Source: Candidatus Nanoarchaeia archaeon
GTDB taxonomy: Archaea > Nanobdellota > Nanobdellia > SCGC-AAA011-G17 > JACPNG01
NCBI GenBank assembly: GCA_028714095.1
Contig: JAQTMY010000001.1
Location: 341,804-405,803 of the forward strand
Direction: 5' to 3'
DNA: 64,000 bases
The notes beneath the pieces are model-generated. The model searched no databases. It had not been told where the DNA came from and saw nothing but the letters and a program-made list of their open reading frames with translations. Of this stretch, positions 1 to 7,715 are shown in pieces (within the stretch, counting starts at the first letter, position 1; each line of letters opens with the position of its first letter). Both the position numbers and the translations under genes were made by a program.

Positions 1-728
1 AAGTATAAATTTAATATAGGAACAGAAATTTCTTTTATGTTTCCATGCTCATTGCATTTGAACATTCCGTTCTCAAAAGTTACTTTTTTCCTGCATTCAG
101 GGCATGCATCATAAAATCTTGGATCAAAGACCTGGACAATTGTTCCCTGTATCATCACATTCTGGCTTTCAGTTAAATCCTTAATCTTAACTAACTCCCC
201 TTTACTGAAGTCACTATTTGTTTCACCAACAACCACCCCAGAAGGATTTATTTCTATCTTAGAACTATTAGTTAAATGAACTTCTTTCCCAAAGCTGCTT
301 TCCTTGACATAAAATTCGTTAAATCTTAATATGTCTCCAGGATTTACCTTATCCATTATACTTATCTGGCTTGTGTCCCATATAACCAATCTACAGGTTT
401 CTGAATCGTCTCCAATAAGAAGATTCTGGACTTTTCCAAGAGTATTATTCCTGTTAAACTCCCTTACATCATACTTTGCAATGACTCTTGCATTTAATGT
501 TATTCCTCTGACTCCAGAAAACAAATTTTTGATTTTAAAATCTCTTTTTGACTGGTCAATTAATTTAATCCCTAATTCATTGGCAATGATATGGGCTGCC
601 CCCTCCTTGCTTATTAGATCAGATAATTTCTTTAGTCTGTCATTGACCTTAATTTCAATTTCCTGTTTTGTCAGTCCTTTTTCATCGATGATTCTTTGAA
701 CTATGTCTTCATAAGTCATACCAAACAT
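1..728 (-). CDS. rpa: Replication factor A (RPA)-like ssDNA-binding protein, 3' end outside window
   Basis: My translation from ATG at 728 stays open to the left edge (about 242 codons visible). The N-terminal helical segment (residues about 1-55, with an SKEGAAHIIANELG stretch) is typical of archaeal RPA. OB-fold-like segments follow (LNARVIAKYD, then LLIGDDSETCRLVIWD around residues 75-120). A CPEC...CNEH zinc-ribbon pair lies near residues 208-225. The family coats single-stranded DNA in replication and repair. A second in-frame ATG at 719 is possible, but an AGGGGGA ribosome-binding-like stretch at about 737-744 favours 728. A TATA-like element lies at 786-794. Family assignment is good; the C-terminal part is unseen. 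Confidence 0.85.
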   Translation of the reverse strand, partial: MFGMTYEDIVQRIIDEKGLTKQEIEIKVNDRLKKLSDLISKEGAAHIIANELGIKLIDQSKRDFKIKNLFSGVRGITLNARVIAKYDVREFNRNNTLGKVQNLLIGDDSETCRLVIWDTSQISIMDKVNPGDILRFNEFYVKESSFGKEVHLTNSSKIEINPSGVVVGETNSDFSKGELVKIKDLTESQNVMIQGTIVQVFDPRFYDACPECRKKVTFENGMFKCNEHGNIKEISVPILNLY

Positions 729-785
729 CTAGAACGTCCCCCTTTTATCCATAACTTTTTTCTAAAAGTTTTTTTGTTTTTAAAG

Positions 786-794
786 TTATATATA
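786..794 (-). promoter_or_regulatory. TATA-like element for the RPA gene
   Basis: Reading leftwards, a TATATATAA stretch sits about 60 bases upstream of the RPA start. That would give a short leader of roughly 30 bases carrying the G-rich ribosome binding site. It lies between the end of the surface-protein operon (804) and the RPA gene. Pattern-based only. Confidence 0.4.
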
Positions 795-803
795 CCAAAG
801 AAG

Positions 804-1697
804 TTATTTTTTTAAAGGATTTACTTTTATTGGTCCAAAGTGGCTTGAAAAAGTATATTTGTAGTTAAAAGAAACTGTTACATCAGTATCAAAGTCTGTC
901 TGCCCCTTTTCAAGGGTTGGGGCATTTCCTTCACAAGTTATCTTGTTTCCTTCAAGGTTTTTTGGAGAGACTATGAATTTAGAGGGGCATTCAATTGCAG
1001 AATTTCCAAACTCTAGGTTTATGTTATTTAATTCCCTGTCTCTTGTGATTAGATCTTTGCCCAAGTCAGCAAAATAAATTGTAAATATTACTTTTTGTGA
1101 TCCATCAACGCTTAATGGATAATTTCTTTCTATTCTTGAAATTCCTACAGGATATGTAGAATCATACCTGCTATTGGACCCAAGATTTTCTTTTTTATTA
1201 CAATAAGGTTCAACCCCTACACAGGTTGTATATTTGCTTTCAAACTTAACATCATAGGTTACATCAGCCCTTATGGTTATAGATTCCTGTGCATCAACTG
1301 CATTATATACGATACTCCCTAAATTAATTATCTTACAGTTTTTTCTGTCAATGCAGGGTTTTCCAAGCTCAGATTCTATTCCTTTTATCCCACTTAGATC
1401 ACTAATTTTTTTCTCTGTTTTTTTAAATCCGCCAAGTTCGCCTTCAACAAAATCTTGGAATACCATATCAACATTGGTTGATTCTGGCATGTTGTTTGTT
1501 AATTCAAAGATTAAAGGGACAGACTTTCCAGAACTTACCTCACTATAATCATTTAAAAAGTCTATTGCTTCTAGTTTAATTCCTCTTGAAGGGTTTGATG
1601 TACTATCTCCTGTGTCTTTATTTTGAGCATTTAATGTTGTACATCCAGCTAGAAAGATTAACCATAATGCAATGATTAGTTTAATATTTTTATACAT
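804..1697 (-). CDS. Secreted lipoprotein of unknown function
   Basis: 297 aa. The N-terminus is a lipoprotein signal peptide: MYKNIK, a hydrophobic stretch, then a LAGC lipobox at about residues 16-19. The remainder is polar and beta-rich, with scattered cysteines near residues 115-165 and no recognised domain. It is the last gene of the minus-strand operon that starts near 5832 and overlaps the preceding membrane protein by 8 bases, so the two are probably made together. Its beta-rich body resembles Ig-like surface proteins only in a general way. I do not recognise a family. Confidence 0.75.
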   Translation of the reverse strand: MYKNIKLIIALWLIFLAGCTTLNAQNKDTGDSTSNPSRGIKLEAIDFLNDYSEVSSGKSVPLIFELTNNMPESTNVDMVFQDFVEGELGGFKKTEKKISDLSGIKGIESELGKPCIDRKNCKIINLGSIVYNAVDAQESITIRADVTYDVKFESKYTTCVGVEPYCNKKENLGSNSRYDSTYPVGISRIERNYPLSVDGSQKVIFTIYFADLGKDLITRDRELNNINLEFGNSAIECPSKFIVSPKNLEGNKITCEGNAPTLEKGQTDFDTDVTVSFNYKYTFSSHFGPIKVNPLKK

Positions 1698-3072
1698 TCT
1701 TTTTTCTTACCTCTATTGTTTTGCTTTGCTCATAACCATACTTATAGTTAGCTATCGCCTTGATATAATTTTTTTCTAATGAGGCACTATCTTCTTTGAT
1801 ATTTACCCAGCATCCAAATGTCATGTCCCTAGCATCCCCATTTATTATGCAATCATCAAATTTCCATCTTTCTTCCCCTTTGGCTATCTGGTCTCTCACC
1901 TCTTTTATTAAACTATTATCTTCTTTTGATAAACATCCGCAGTCATTAGCTGATCCTTTATTGTCTGGCTCCATGTTCTTTGGGAATATCATCCTGAAAC
2001 TATTTATTTCTTTAATGCTTCCTTCATCGTCTGATTTAAACCTTACAAATAATTTTGCCTGGTTACTCTCCTTGGAAAATGGCTGAGTATTCGTCCCTAT
2101 TGCAATCGTCATTGGTCCTGAATCAAGTTTTCTTGTGGTTATTACCCCATTCCCAGCCCACAACCCAGAGGATAAAACCAAGGGTTTGATGTATTTTTCA
2201 GCATATTCTTCTCTCCCCCCTGATTTGGCTATTTCTTTAGTATCAATTGTATAAACAGCAAGGTCACTTTTAGCTATTCCTTCATAAGTGACATTTACAC
2301 TTACTGTTTTTCCTTCAATCTCATTATCAATATTATTTATCCCCCCGGGGAATGTGCAGCTGACACTTAGGAAATCATTAACTTTTCCTGCAGAATTTGG
2401 ATAAAATATCTGCCCTTTATTTTCTTCATTTACCCCAATAGGTTTATATTCAACCTTTCCGTTAAAGTCTTCTAGTTCACAGTTTACAACTAATTTTAAT
2501 TTATCCCCCTCAACTTCCATATTATTTATTTTAATAATAGCGTCTACAACAATTTTTTCTCCTTCAAAGAAATAAGCCCCTGCTGGTTCAATCTTATCGA
2601 TACTTATTCTTGCTGTAATATCTCCTTCTTTTTTTGCATCTGGATTTTGCCATGAACCAAAACTTTCCTCAGGATAAACTATCATCCCAAATACCTTGCT
2701 GAAAAATCCATAAACTGCAATTCCAAACTCGCTTTGTTTTAGATTTGTAACTCCTTGTTTTAATTTTGTTGGTAACCATCCGCTTAAGAATCCTGAAATT
2801 AAGAATATAAGGAGCAAAACAATAATTATTGTTTTCAGCCAGGGAAATCTTTTCTTTTCAGTTATTGTCTTTGGCCCTGATTGTTTTATAATTATTGGTT
2901 GGGGTTTTTCTCCACCAAATGCTCTTCTGAATGGATAGCTTACTGTCCTTCCAACCCCTTTTACTCTGTTCCAGTTAGAGGATTGTATATCTCTCTTACC
3001 TCTTTCTATATCAACTCTTGCTTTCTCATCCCTTATTTCCTCAGCGCTCTTTTTGCTAAACCATCCACTCAT
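1690..3072 (-). CDS. Single-span membrane protein with large external domain, unknown function
   Basis: 460 aa. A charged cytoplasmic N-terminus (about 75 residues, rich in K/R/E) is followed by one membrane segment at about residues 77-97 (TIIIVLLLIFLISGFLSGWL) and a long extracellular part. The external part has beta-rich segments (ISIDKIEPAGAYFFEGEKIV) and a CGCL..C..C cysteine group near residues 378-418. No family recognised. It overlaps the lipoprotein gene by 8 bases and lies 24 bases after a pilin-like gene, so it belongs to the same operon. It may be an assembly or anchoring component of the surface structure made by its neighbours (inference). Confidence 0.75.
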   Translation of the reverse strand: MSGWFSKKSAEEIRDEKARVDIERGKRDIQSSNWNRVKGVGRTVSYPFRRAFGGEKPQPIIIKQSGPKTITEKKRFPWLKTIIIVLLLIFLISGFLSGWLPTKLKQGVTNLKQSEFGIAVYGFFSKVFGMIVYPEESFGSWQNPDAKKEGDITARISIDKIEPAGAYFFEGEKIVVDAIIKINNMEVEGDKLKLVVNCELEDFNGKVEYKPIGVNEENKGQIFYPNSAGKVNDFLSVSCTFPGGINNIDNEIEGKTVSVNVTYEGIAKSDLAVYTIDTKEIAKSGGREEYAEKYIKPLVLSSGLWAGNGVITTRKLDSGPMTIAIGTNTQPFSKESNQAKLFVRFKSDDEGSIKEINSFRMIFPKNMEPDNKGSANDCGCLSKEDNSLIKEVRDQIAKGEERWKFDDCIINGDARDMTFGCWVNIKEDSASLEKNYIKAIANYKYGYEQSKTIEVRKKNV

Positions 3073-3096
3073 GTAAACCTCTTTTAAAGTTTGTTT

Positions 3097-3726
3097 TTAT
3101 TTATTTAAATCTATCTCTGTTTTTATTATTTCTCCATTGTTCCTGATATGAACAATAATTTTATCATCTTCTTTCTTAAGTGTTTCAAAATCATAGCTTA
3201 TATCAAAACAATTTTCCAGATTTGTATTTGTTTTAAGGCATTCTATTCTATATGACTTTTTGAATTTTTCATAATCAAAAAAATTAACAGGATATTCAAA
3301 GTTTAAACTCTTGCTGTAAACAATATTTCCCTCATCGCCTAAATAGGTCAGTTGCCCATCAATCCACCATATTCTGTAATTTACTTTTCCAATTAATTTT
3401 GAATCTTTTATTTCATAGCTATATCCTGTAGGCATATTATTTAGTTTTAGTCTTTTGGTAAATTTTTCCTTGAATTGGTTTATGAAATCATTTTCATCAG
3501 AATAATCATTTGAAATTTCCTCAACAGAGAGTCTTACGCTTGAATCCAGATAAAATAATTCTTTTTCAACTTCTTTGTATCCTTTAATCATCTCTAATGA
3601 TTTATCTCCTACCTCTTCTAACCCAGCCTTCTTTGCATTTAACAAGAATATTGCAGATAATAAAATAAGGATAATCCCCAGAGAAGCTAATGGCAGTAAC
3701 AATTCCACCCCTTTTTTATTAAACAT
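3097..3726 (-). CDS. Pilin-like (class III signal peptide-like) membrane-anchored protein
   Basis: 209 aa. The N-terminus MFNKKG-VELLLPLASLGIILILL matches the pattern of archaeal prepilins: a short basic leader ending in KKG, a glutamate a few residues later, then one hydrophobic helix. A polar, partly charged domain follows. Archaeal prepilin peptidases cut after such a glycine; cleavage here is inferred, not shown. It overlaps the upstream gene by 8 bases. No further domain recognised. Confidence 0.7.
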   Translation of the reverse strand: MFNKKGVELLLPLASLGIILILLSAIFLLNAKKAGLEEVGDKSLEMIKGYKEVEKELFYLDSSVRLSVEEISNDYSDENDFINQFKEKFTKRLKLNNMPTGYSYEIKDSKLIGKVNYRIWWIDGQLTYLGDEGNIVYSKSLNFEYPVNFFDYEKFKKSYRIECLKTNTNLENCFDISYDFETLKKEDDKIIVHIRNNGEIIKTEIDLNK

Positions 3727-4177
3727 TTAACTTGTCACCTCTTAATTCAAAGGTTATTTTTATTATCTTTCCCTCTCCAGGGTATTTTAATTCTGAACTT
3801 ATTCTGTCTAAGTATAAATTCCAGTCGAGGTTATCCTGAATTATAGTTTCATCATCTATTGAAATTTTCCACCCGCATTTAGATTCCCCGCAATAAGATT
3901 TAATCAGAGGATCTATTTTTTCTATGACCTTATCTTCATCCTCTTTGTTTTCAATAATATAATCTACCATCATTTTATCTTCTACTTTGGTATTCATTAA
4001 GTTTATAACAAATATCTCAAAATCCCTGTCAATGTCTTTAGCAATTATTTTTTCATCAATGTCCCCACCCTTCTTAAAACTTGAGCTTACATCGATTGCA
4101 AAGAAAGTTAAAACCAAAAGGAATGTAATGAATGCCAAAATGTCTTTTAATGGGAAAATTTCTCCTTTACTATTCAC
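3719..4177 (-). CDS. Small single-anchor surface protein with pilin-like N-terminus
   Basis: 152 aa, starting with GTG at 4177; the next methionine lies far inside the protein. The N-terminus MNSKGEIFPLKDILAF has a short leader, a KG pair with glutamate at +1, and then a hydrophobic segment to about residue 30, resembling pseudopilins. The remaining part is acidic, with one Cys pair near residues 95-101. The GTG lies inside the end of the previous gene (8-base overlap), implying translational coupling. Function unknown. Confidence 0.65.
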   Translation of the reverse strand: MNSKGEIFPLKDILAFITFLLVLTFFAIDVSSSFKKGGDIDEKIIAKDIDRDFEIFVINLMNTKVEDKMMVDYIIENKEDEDKVIEKIDPLIKSYCGESKCGWKISIDDETIIQDNLDWNLYLDRISSELKYPGEGKIIKITFELRGDKLNV

Positions 4178-4610
4178 TCATTATCACCCCTAAATCTAAA
4201 ATCTTGCCTTCTCCGTTGACCAAAACATATTTTCTCTCAAAGAAACAATTATCCTTGAGTTTGCAAAAGTTTAACTGGTCTTTGTATGCCAAGAGATCAT
4301 TTGAAATTTCTTTGCTGTCTATCTTTGCATAAACCAGATTGTCTGTTATCAAACATGAATTTAATCTTTCTTCATTGAAGTTGCTCATATTAATAACCCC
4401 TATATGAGCTCTATAATCCTCATAAGCAAAACAGTCTGAACTATAAAACAATCTTTTCATTAACAAGTCTGCCTGAAAACCATCAACCTTAATGTCCTGA
4501 TTTACAGCCATATGCAAGACCATAACAACAGAACCAATCATTATCCCCAGTACAACAAGTACAACTATCTGGTATGGAACCTTTTCCCCAAGTTCTGAAG
4601 AATCACTCAT
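4170..4610 (-). CDS. Small membrane-anchored protein, unknown function
   Basis: 146 aa. A short polar N-terminus (MSDSSELGEKVPYQ) precedes one hydrophobic segment at about residues 15-37, then a polar domain with four cysteines (roughly residues 55, 85, 115 and 121). Unlike its neighbours it lacks a KKG/KRG leader, though it occupies the same operon slot. Start ATG at 4610 overlaps the upstream stop in an ATGA arrangement. Probably a minor component of the same surface assembly (inference from context). Confidence 0.65.
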   Translation of the reverse strand: MSDSSELGEKVPYQIVVLVVLGIMIGSVVMVLHMAVNQDIKVDGFQADLLMKRLFYSSDCFAYEDYRAHIGVINMSNFNEERLNSCLITDNLVYAKIDSKEISNDLLAYKDQLNFCKLKDNCFFERKYVLVNGEGKILDLGVIMSE

Positions 4611-4933
4611 GAGCTCACCTCAAAATTTTCTTCGTTTTGCTTCCAGTTTAATTTCTTAGTTCCAGTAGAATAGTCAAACTTGAAGACTCCGGCCCTTACA
4701 TAGCCCCCCCCAATTGAGATATCGTCGCCTTTATTGATATTATAAACTAATTTTGAATCCCTGCACAGATATAATGTGTCCACCATTAGTGCAATATCTA
4801 TTGTTGCAGTCCTTCTTTCAATGTATCTTGAATTTTTAAAGGTTGAGACATAATATCCCAAGGCTCCAACTACAATAATTGCAATTAAAATAGAAAAGAC
4901 AGCAAATAACTGTAAATCTCCCCTTTTTTTCAT
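4607..4933 (-). CDS. Pilin-like small surface protein
   Basis: 108 aa. MKKRG-DLQLFAVFSILIAIIVVGALG: a basic leader ending in KRG, then one hydrophobic helix and a short beta-rich tail with a glycine cluster (SIGGGYVRAGVF near residue 73). The layout resembles archaeal type IV pseudopilins, although the conserved glutamate at +5 is replaced. It is joined by an ATGA overlap to the next gene. No family recognised beyond the N-terminus. Confidence 0.65.
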   Translation of the reverse strand: MKKRGDLQLFAVFSILIAIIVVGALGYYVSTFKNSRYIERRTATIDIALMVDTLYLCRDSKLVYNINKGDDISIGGGYVRAGVFKFDYSTGTKKLNWKQNEENFEVSS

Positions 4934-4969
4934 ATAATTCTTTAACTATTTTTATTTATATTAGTTTTG

Positions 4970-5434
4970 CTAAGCTAAACTGTAAACTTTGTTGCTTAAT
5001 TCTAATCTGTAACTTTTTACATTATCTGCTTCACTGACTAATACCCCTGAAAGCTGAAGGTTATTTCTTACAGTCTCGCATAAAATAAAATTGTTTGTTT
5101 CTTTGTTGTATAGGCATAGGCAGCTTGCTTCTTTGCATTTTTCATTCTCGCTTATGACTGATTCTGTAAACTCATTTGCCAAATCTCCCTTATTCTGGGC
5201 ATAGACAACATAATCTTCATTGAAGCTCAGGACTATGTTCTTTACCCCTCCTTCTTTCAGCTCATTTAAACTATTAACAAGTTCATTAAAACTCTTTACA
5301 GTCTGGCTGTCTGCAGAAGCTCCAGGCAAGGCTGTTTTATATAAATCAACCAAAAATTTTCCAACAACCAAGGTAATTATTATCCCAATAACAAGCATTA
5401 TCAGAAACTTTAAAGTTAAACCTCTCTTATTCAT
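4970..5434 (-). CDS. Pilin-like small surface protein with cysteine cluster
   Basis: 154 aa. MNKRG-LTLKFLIMLVIGIIITLVV, then a linker and a mainly helical/beta domain containing a CKEASCLCLY cysteine group near residues 102-110 and a further Cys near 121. The KRG leader and single helix resemble prepilins; glutamate at +5 is absent. It is the second gene of the operon, 41 bases after the first. Function unknown. Confidence 0.65.
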   Translation of the reverse strand: MNKRGLTLKFLIMLVIGIIITLVVGKFLVDLYKTALPGASADSQTVKSFNELVNSLNELKEGGVKNIVLSFNEDYVVYAQNKGDLANEFTESVISENEKCKEASCLCLYNKETNNFILCETVRNNLQLSGVLVSEADNVKSYRLELSNKVYSLA

Positions 5435-5475
5435 AAAATAAGAAAAGAGAGAAGAAATATTTAAGTGTTATTGTT

Positions 5476-5832
5476 CTAACAGGTTATTGCTTCTCCATTA
5501 ACCTTGCATTCTACATTGAGATCAATGCATTTTTTTGGTTTTGTTTCTCCTGATTTTGCAGCAATAACATCAAACGTTTTCTGGCAGAATGCGGACTTTG
5601 GGGCATCAGCTTTCTTCTCAATTGTGCCACAATAAGTATTGCATAGCTGCTTGGCTAGGTTTTCATCTGTTCCGGTTGTACCGCTAAAGAATATGCCTTT
5701 GGCTTTGTCTGTTACATTCTTGAACCCGTAAAGGAAGAAAACTACAACAATAACCAGAACTATTATCAGAATAATTCCTATTATAATAACATTAAGAGAA
5801 ACTTCTGCACCTTTTTTGTTAATCTCAGGCAT
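5476..5832 (-). CDS. Pilin-like small surface protein, first gene of the surface operon
   Basis: 118 aa. MPEINKKG-AEVSLNVIIIGIILIIVLVIVVVF fits the archaeal class III signal-peptide pattern: a basic leader ending in KKG, a nearby glutamate and a long hydrophobic helix. The short exposed domain has six cysteines spaced in pairs between about residues 68 and 118, suggesting disulfides. It has its own TATA-like element and a strong GAGGTGAT ribosome binding site, so it leads the operon and may be the most highly made subunit (inference). Confidence 0.7.
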   Translation of the reverse strand: MPEINKKGAEVSLNVIIIGIILIIVLVIVVVFFLYGFKNVTDKAKGIFFSGTTGTDENLAKQLCNTYCGTIEKKADAPKSAFCQKTFDVIAAKSGETKPKKCIDLNVECKVNGEAITC

Positions 5833-5835
5833 TAA

Positions 5836-5875
5836 ATCACCTCTTAGTTTATATTTGCATAAAATCTATTTAAAT
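5836..5875 (-). promoter_or_regulatory. Promoter and ribosome binding site of the pilin-like operon
   Basis: Reading leftwards, a TTTAAATA box at 5867-5874 is followed about 30 bases later by GAGGTGAT at 5836-5843 and ATG at 5832. The spacing fits an archaeal TATA-driven transcript with a short Shine-Dalgarno leader. Confidence 0.5.
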
Positions 5876-5882
5876 CTTTTGG

Positions 5883-7025
5883 TTAGTCAAAAGAAATGAG
5901 AATTTCATCAACTTTCTTCTTTGGTTTGTCATCCTTTGTTATTATGTCTTTAGCTCTTAACCTTGAAAGATAACTCCTTGTTGAGCTTTCCTTTAAGGAG
6001 CTTAATTTTACAATTTCCTCTACATTTCTTTCTCCATTGCATAGTTTGATTATTTCTAACTTTTGAGGATTTAAAAATGAAAGAATTTTTCTTAGGTCTT
6101 CCCTATTCTTGATATAATTAATCTTTCTTATCCCGGCTTCGCCAGCATCAAGTAGCTGAATCTTTATAATTTCTATCCATACATATAAATTCTCAGATAA
6201 GGTATTGATAATGTCTTTTTTGTTAAGATCTGGTAAAACCTCAAAGACATAGTTCAAAGGAACCTTCTCTATTTTAAAATCCTTTGAGATAAATATATCC
6301 TTGCCGATAAGTTCAGACAGGGCAGACAAGAGAAGCTTTATTTCACTCAAGCTTATTCCATTTGAATATGCCTTTTCAACCTCCCTCTCAACCTCATTCC
6401 TTGACATTCCAACAGAAATCCATCTTCCAGATTCATAATTAAGGATAGGAATCCTTGGAGCATAAATCTTTCTTGGATGGTCCAGAATTATGTTTTTTTC
6501 TGAGATTGTTTCCTCTACTTTGTTGATAATATATTTTAACTTGCTTCCAACATAATAATCTGTAATTTTATTTATTTTTAATTCCGGGAATAGTTTATTG
6601 ATATAAACTGCAATCAAATAATCTGCGATAGTAAATGTAATCTTATTAATAGTTATGCTCTGATAATTTGTATCTTTTTCCTCAAAGTTTTCAGCAAGAT
6701 ATTTTAATGATATTTTCCCAAGAATAGAATACAATAAGTTAAATGCTTCTTCATTCTTTGTCAACCTTGCAAATGCATCAGACAAATAAATTACCTTATA
6801 ATTAATTTTATGATAATCAAGTAAGGATTTTAATTTTTCAAGTAATATTTTGTAATCTTCTTTACTTAAATCAGTCCATGCCTGAAAAGGATAAAGGGTT
6901 TGGTCCCAGAAGCATAATATAAGTTTATCTCCTTCTTTTAGCTTGCTTATACTGTTATTCAGATGGAATAATCCAGGGTAATGTAAACTATTGCAGAACA
7001 TATTTAAGTATAATGTTTTTGGCAT
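5883..7025 (-). CDS. Orphan protein: possible HUP/TyrRS-like domain plus C-terminal winged helix
   Basis: 380 aa, not recognised with certainty. The first about 200 residues read like a Rossmann/HUP nucleotidyl-transfer fold: beta strand KTLYLNMFC, helix, then KLILCFWDQTLY. A later segment (APRIPILNYESGRWISVGMSRNEV) sits where TyrRS-like proteins carry a KMSKS loop, but the catalytic lysines are not conserved. The last about 60 residues (LEIIKLCNGERNVEEIVKLSSL...) form a helix-turn-helix of winged type. It could be a degenerate synthetase-like regulator. A TATA box at about 7047-7054 suggests a leaderless transcript. Function unknown. Confidence 0.55.
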   Translation of the reverse strand: MPKTLYLNMFCNSLHYPGLFHLNNSISKLKEGDKLILCFWDQTLYPFQAWTDLSKEDYKILLEKLKSLLDYHKINYKVIYLSDAFARLTKNEEAFNLLYSILGKISLKYLAENFEEKDTNYQSITINKITFTIADYLIAVYINKLFPELKINKITDYYVGSKLKYIINKVEETISEKNIILDHPRKIYAPRIPILNYESGRWISVGMSRNEVEREVEKAYSNGISLSEIKLLLSALSELIGKDIFISKDFKIEKVPLNYVFEVLPDLNKKDIINTLSENLYVWIEIIKIQLLDAGEAGIRKINYIKNREDLRKILSFLNPQKLEIIKLCNGERNVEEIVKLSSLKESSTRSYLSRLRAKDIITKDDKPKKKVDEILISFD

Positions 7026-7046
7026 CTTGATTAGACGCGCAAAAAA

Positions 7047-7101
7047 TATATAAATTTATGTTTTAGTCAAATGTCACTTGTCAAATGAGTAAAAACTTAA
7101 A
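7047..7101. promoter_or_regulatory. Divergent promoter region with direct repeat GTCAAATG
   Basis: Between the divergent genes at 7025 (minus) and 7205 (plus) there is a TATATAAA-like box near 7047-7054 for the minus gene and a CTTAAATA-like box near 7094-7101 for the plus gene. Between them the octamer GTCAAATG occurs twice (7066-7073 and 7080-7087), 14 bases apart. Its placement next to an Lrp-family gene suggests an operator, possibly autoregulatory (inference). Confidence 0.45.
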
Positions 7102-7160
7102 TATTCTAAAGCCTTTATAGTCTATAACACTCATAAAACAAGAGGGGATGAGAATAAAAA

Positions 7161-7204
7161 AAGAGGTGATTTGATGGGTTTATCAAAACCCCGGAGGATC
7201 GCCA
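7161..7204 (+). promoter_or_regulatory. Leader with hairpin and two ribosome binding sites before the Lrp gene
   Basis: AAGAGGTGAT (7161-7170) precedes an out-of-frame ATG at 7174 that opens a 46-codon frame ending at 7314 inside the Lrp gene. GGGTTT (7176-7181) can pair with AAACCC (7186-7191), placing a hairpin directly before the CGGAGG that serves the Lrp start at 7205. The layout could couple or limit Lrp translation. No experimental support. Confidence 0.35.
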
Positions 7205-7669
7205 ATGTTAAAGAAAAAAGAACTTTTAATTCTGTCAAGATTAAGACAAAACTCCAGAGAGAGTCTGACAAAAATGTCAAGGGCCACAAGAATTCCAGTA
7301 TCAACAATATATGATAGGTTGCAGGCATGCCAAAAATCAATAATACTGAAAAATACCAGTTTAATAAATTTCTCTAAACTTGGATTTAATGCAGTAGTAA
7401 ATATAATGTTAAAAGTGAACAGAGAAAAAAGGGACGAAGTCAAGGATTACTTGGAAAAACATAAATCAATTAATTCAATCTACAAAATCAACAATGGCTT
7501 TGATTATATGGTTGAGGGTATTTTTAAAAGTGTTAAACAGGTAGATGAATTTGTAGATAGTCTTGAAAGCAGGTTTCCAATTGAAAGCAGAGAAATTTAC
7601 TACGTTGTAGAAGACATAAAACGAGAATCTTTCCTTTCAAATGAAAATTCCTTAGAATTGGTCTTTTAA
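7205..7669 (+). CDS. Lrp/AsnC family transcriptional regulator
   Basis: 154 aa, the usual family length. An N-terminal helix-turn-helix (residues about 5-45, SRESLTKMSRATRIPVSTIYDRLQ) is followed by an RAM-like alpha/beta domain (GFNAVVNIMLKV..., then INNGFDYMVEGIFKSVKQVDEFVDSL). The family senses amino acids or related ligands and binds DNA as a dimer or octamer. CGGAGG lies 7 bases before ATG. It is divergent from the HUP/winged-helix orphan, with repeats between them. The ligand is unknown. Confidence 0.85.
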   Translation: MLKKKELLILSRLRQNSRESLTKMSRATRIPVSTIYDRLQACQKSIILKNTSLINFSKLGFNAVVNIMLKVNREKRDEVKDYLEKHKSINSIYKINNGFDYMVEGIFKSVKQVDEFVDSLESRFPIESREIYYVVEDIKRESFLSNENSLELVF

Positions 7670-7715
7670 ACAATCTAAGAATTAGTAATAATTTAACTAT
7701 CTGATTCTGTCTCAT

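Noticed and set aside
331-699. 122-residue plus-strand frame opposite the RPA gene
   Set aside because: It lies wholly inside the well-supported RPA coding region on the other strand and reads as hydrophobic low-complexity antisense.
7183-7443. Minus-strand frames opposite the Lrp gene
   Set aside because: They overlap a good Lrp-family gene and have no ribosome binding site or recognisable protein pattern.
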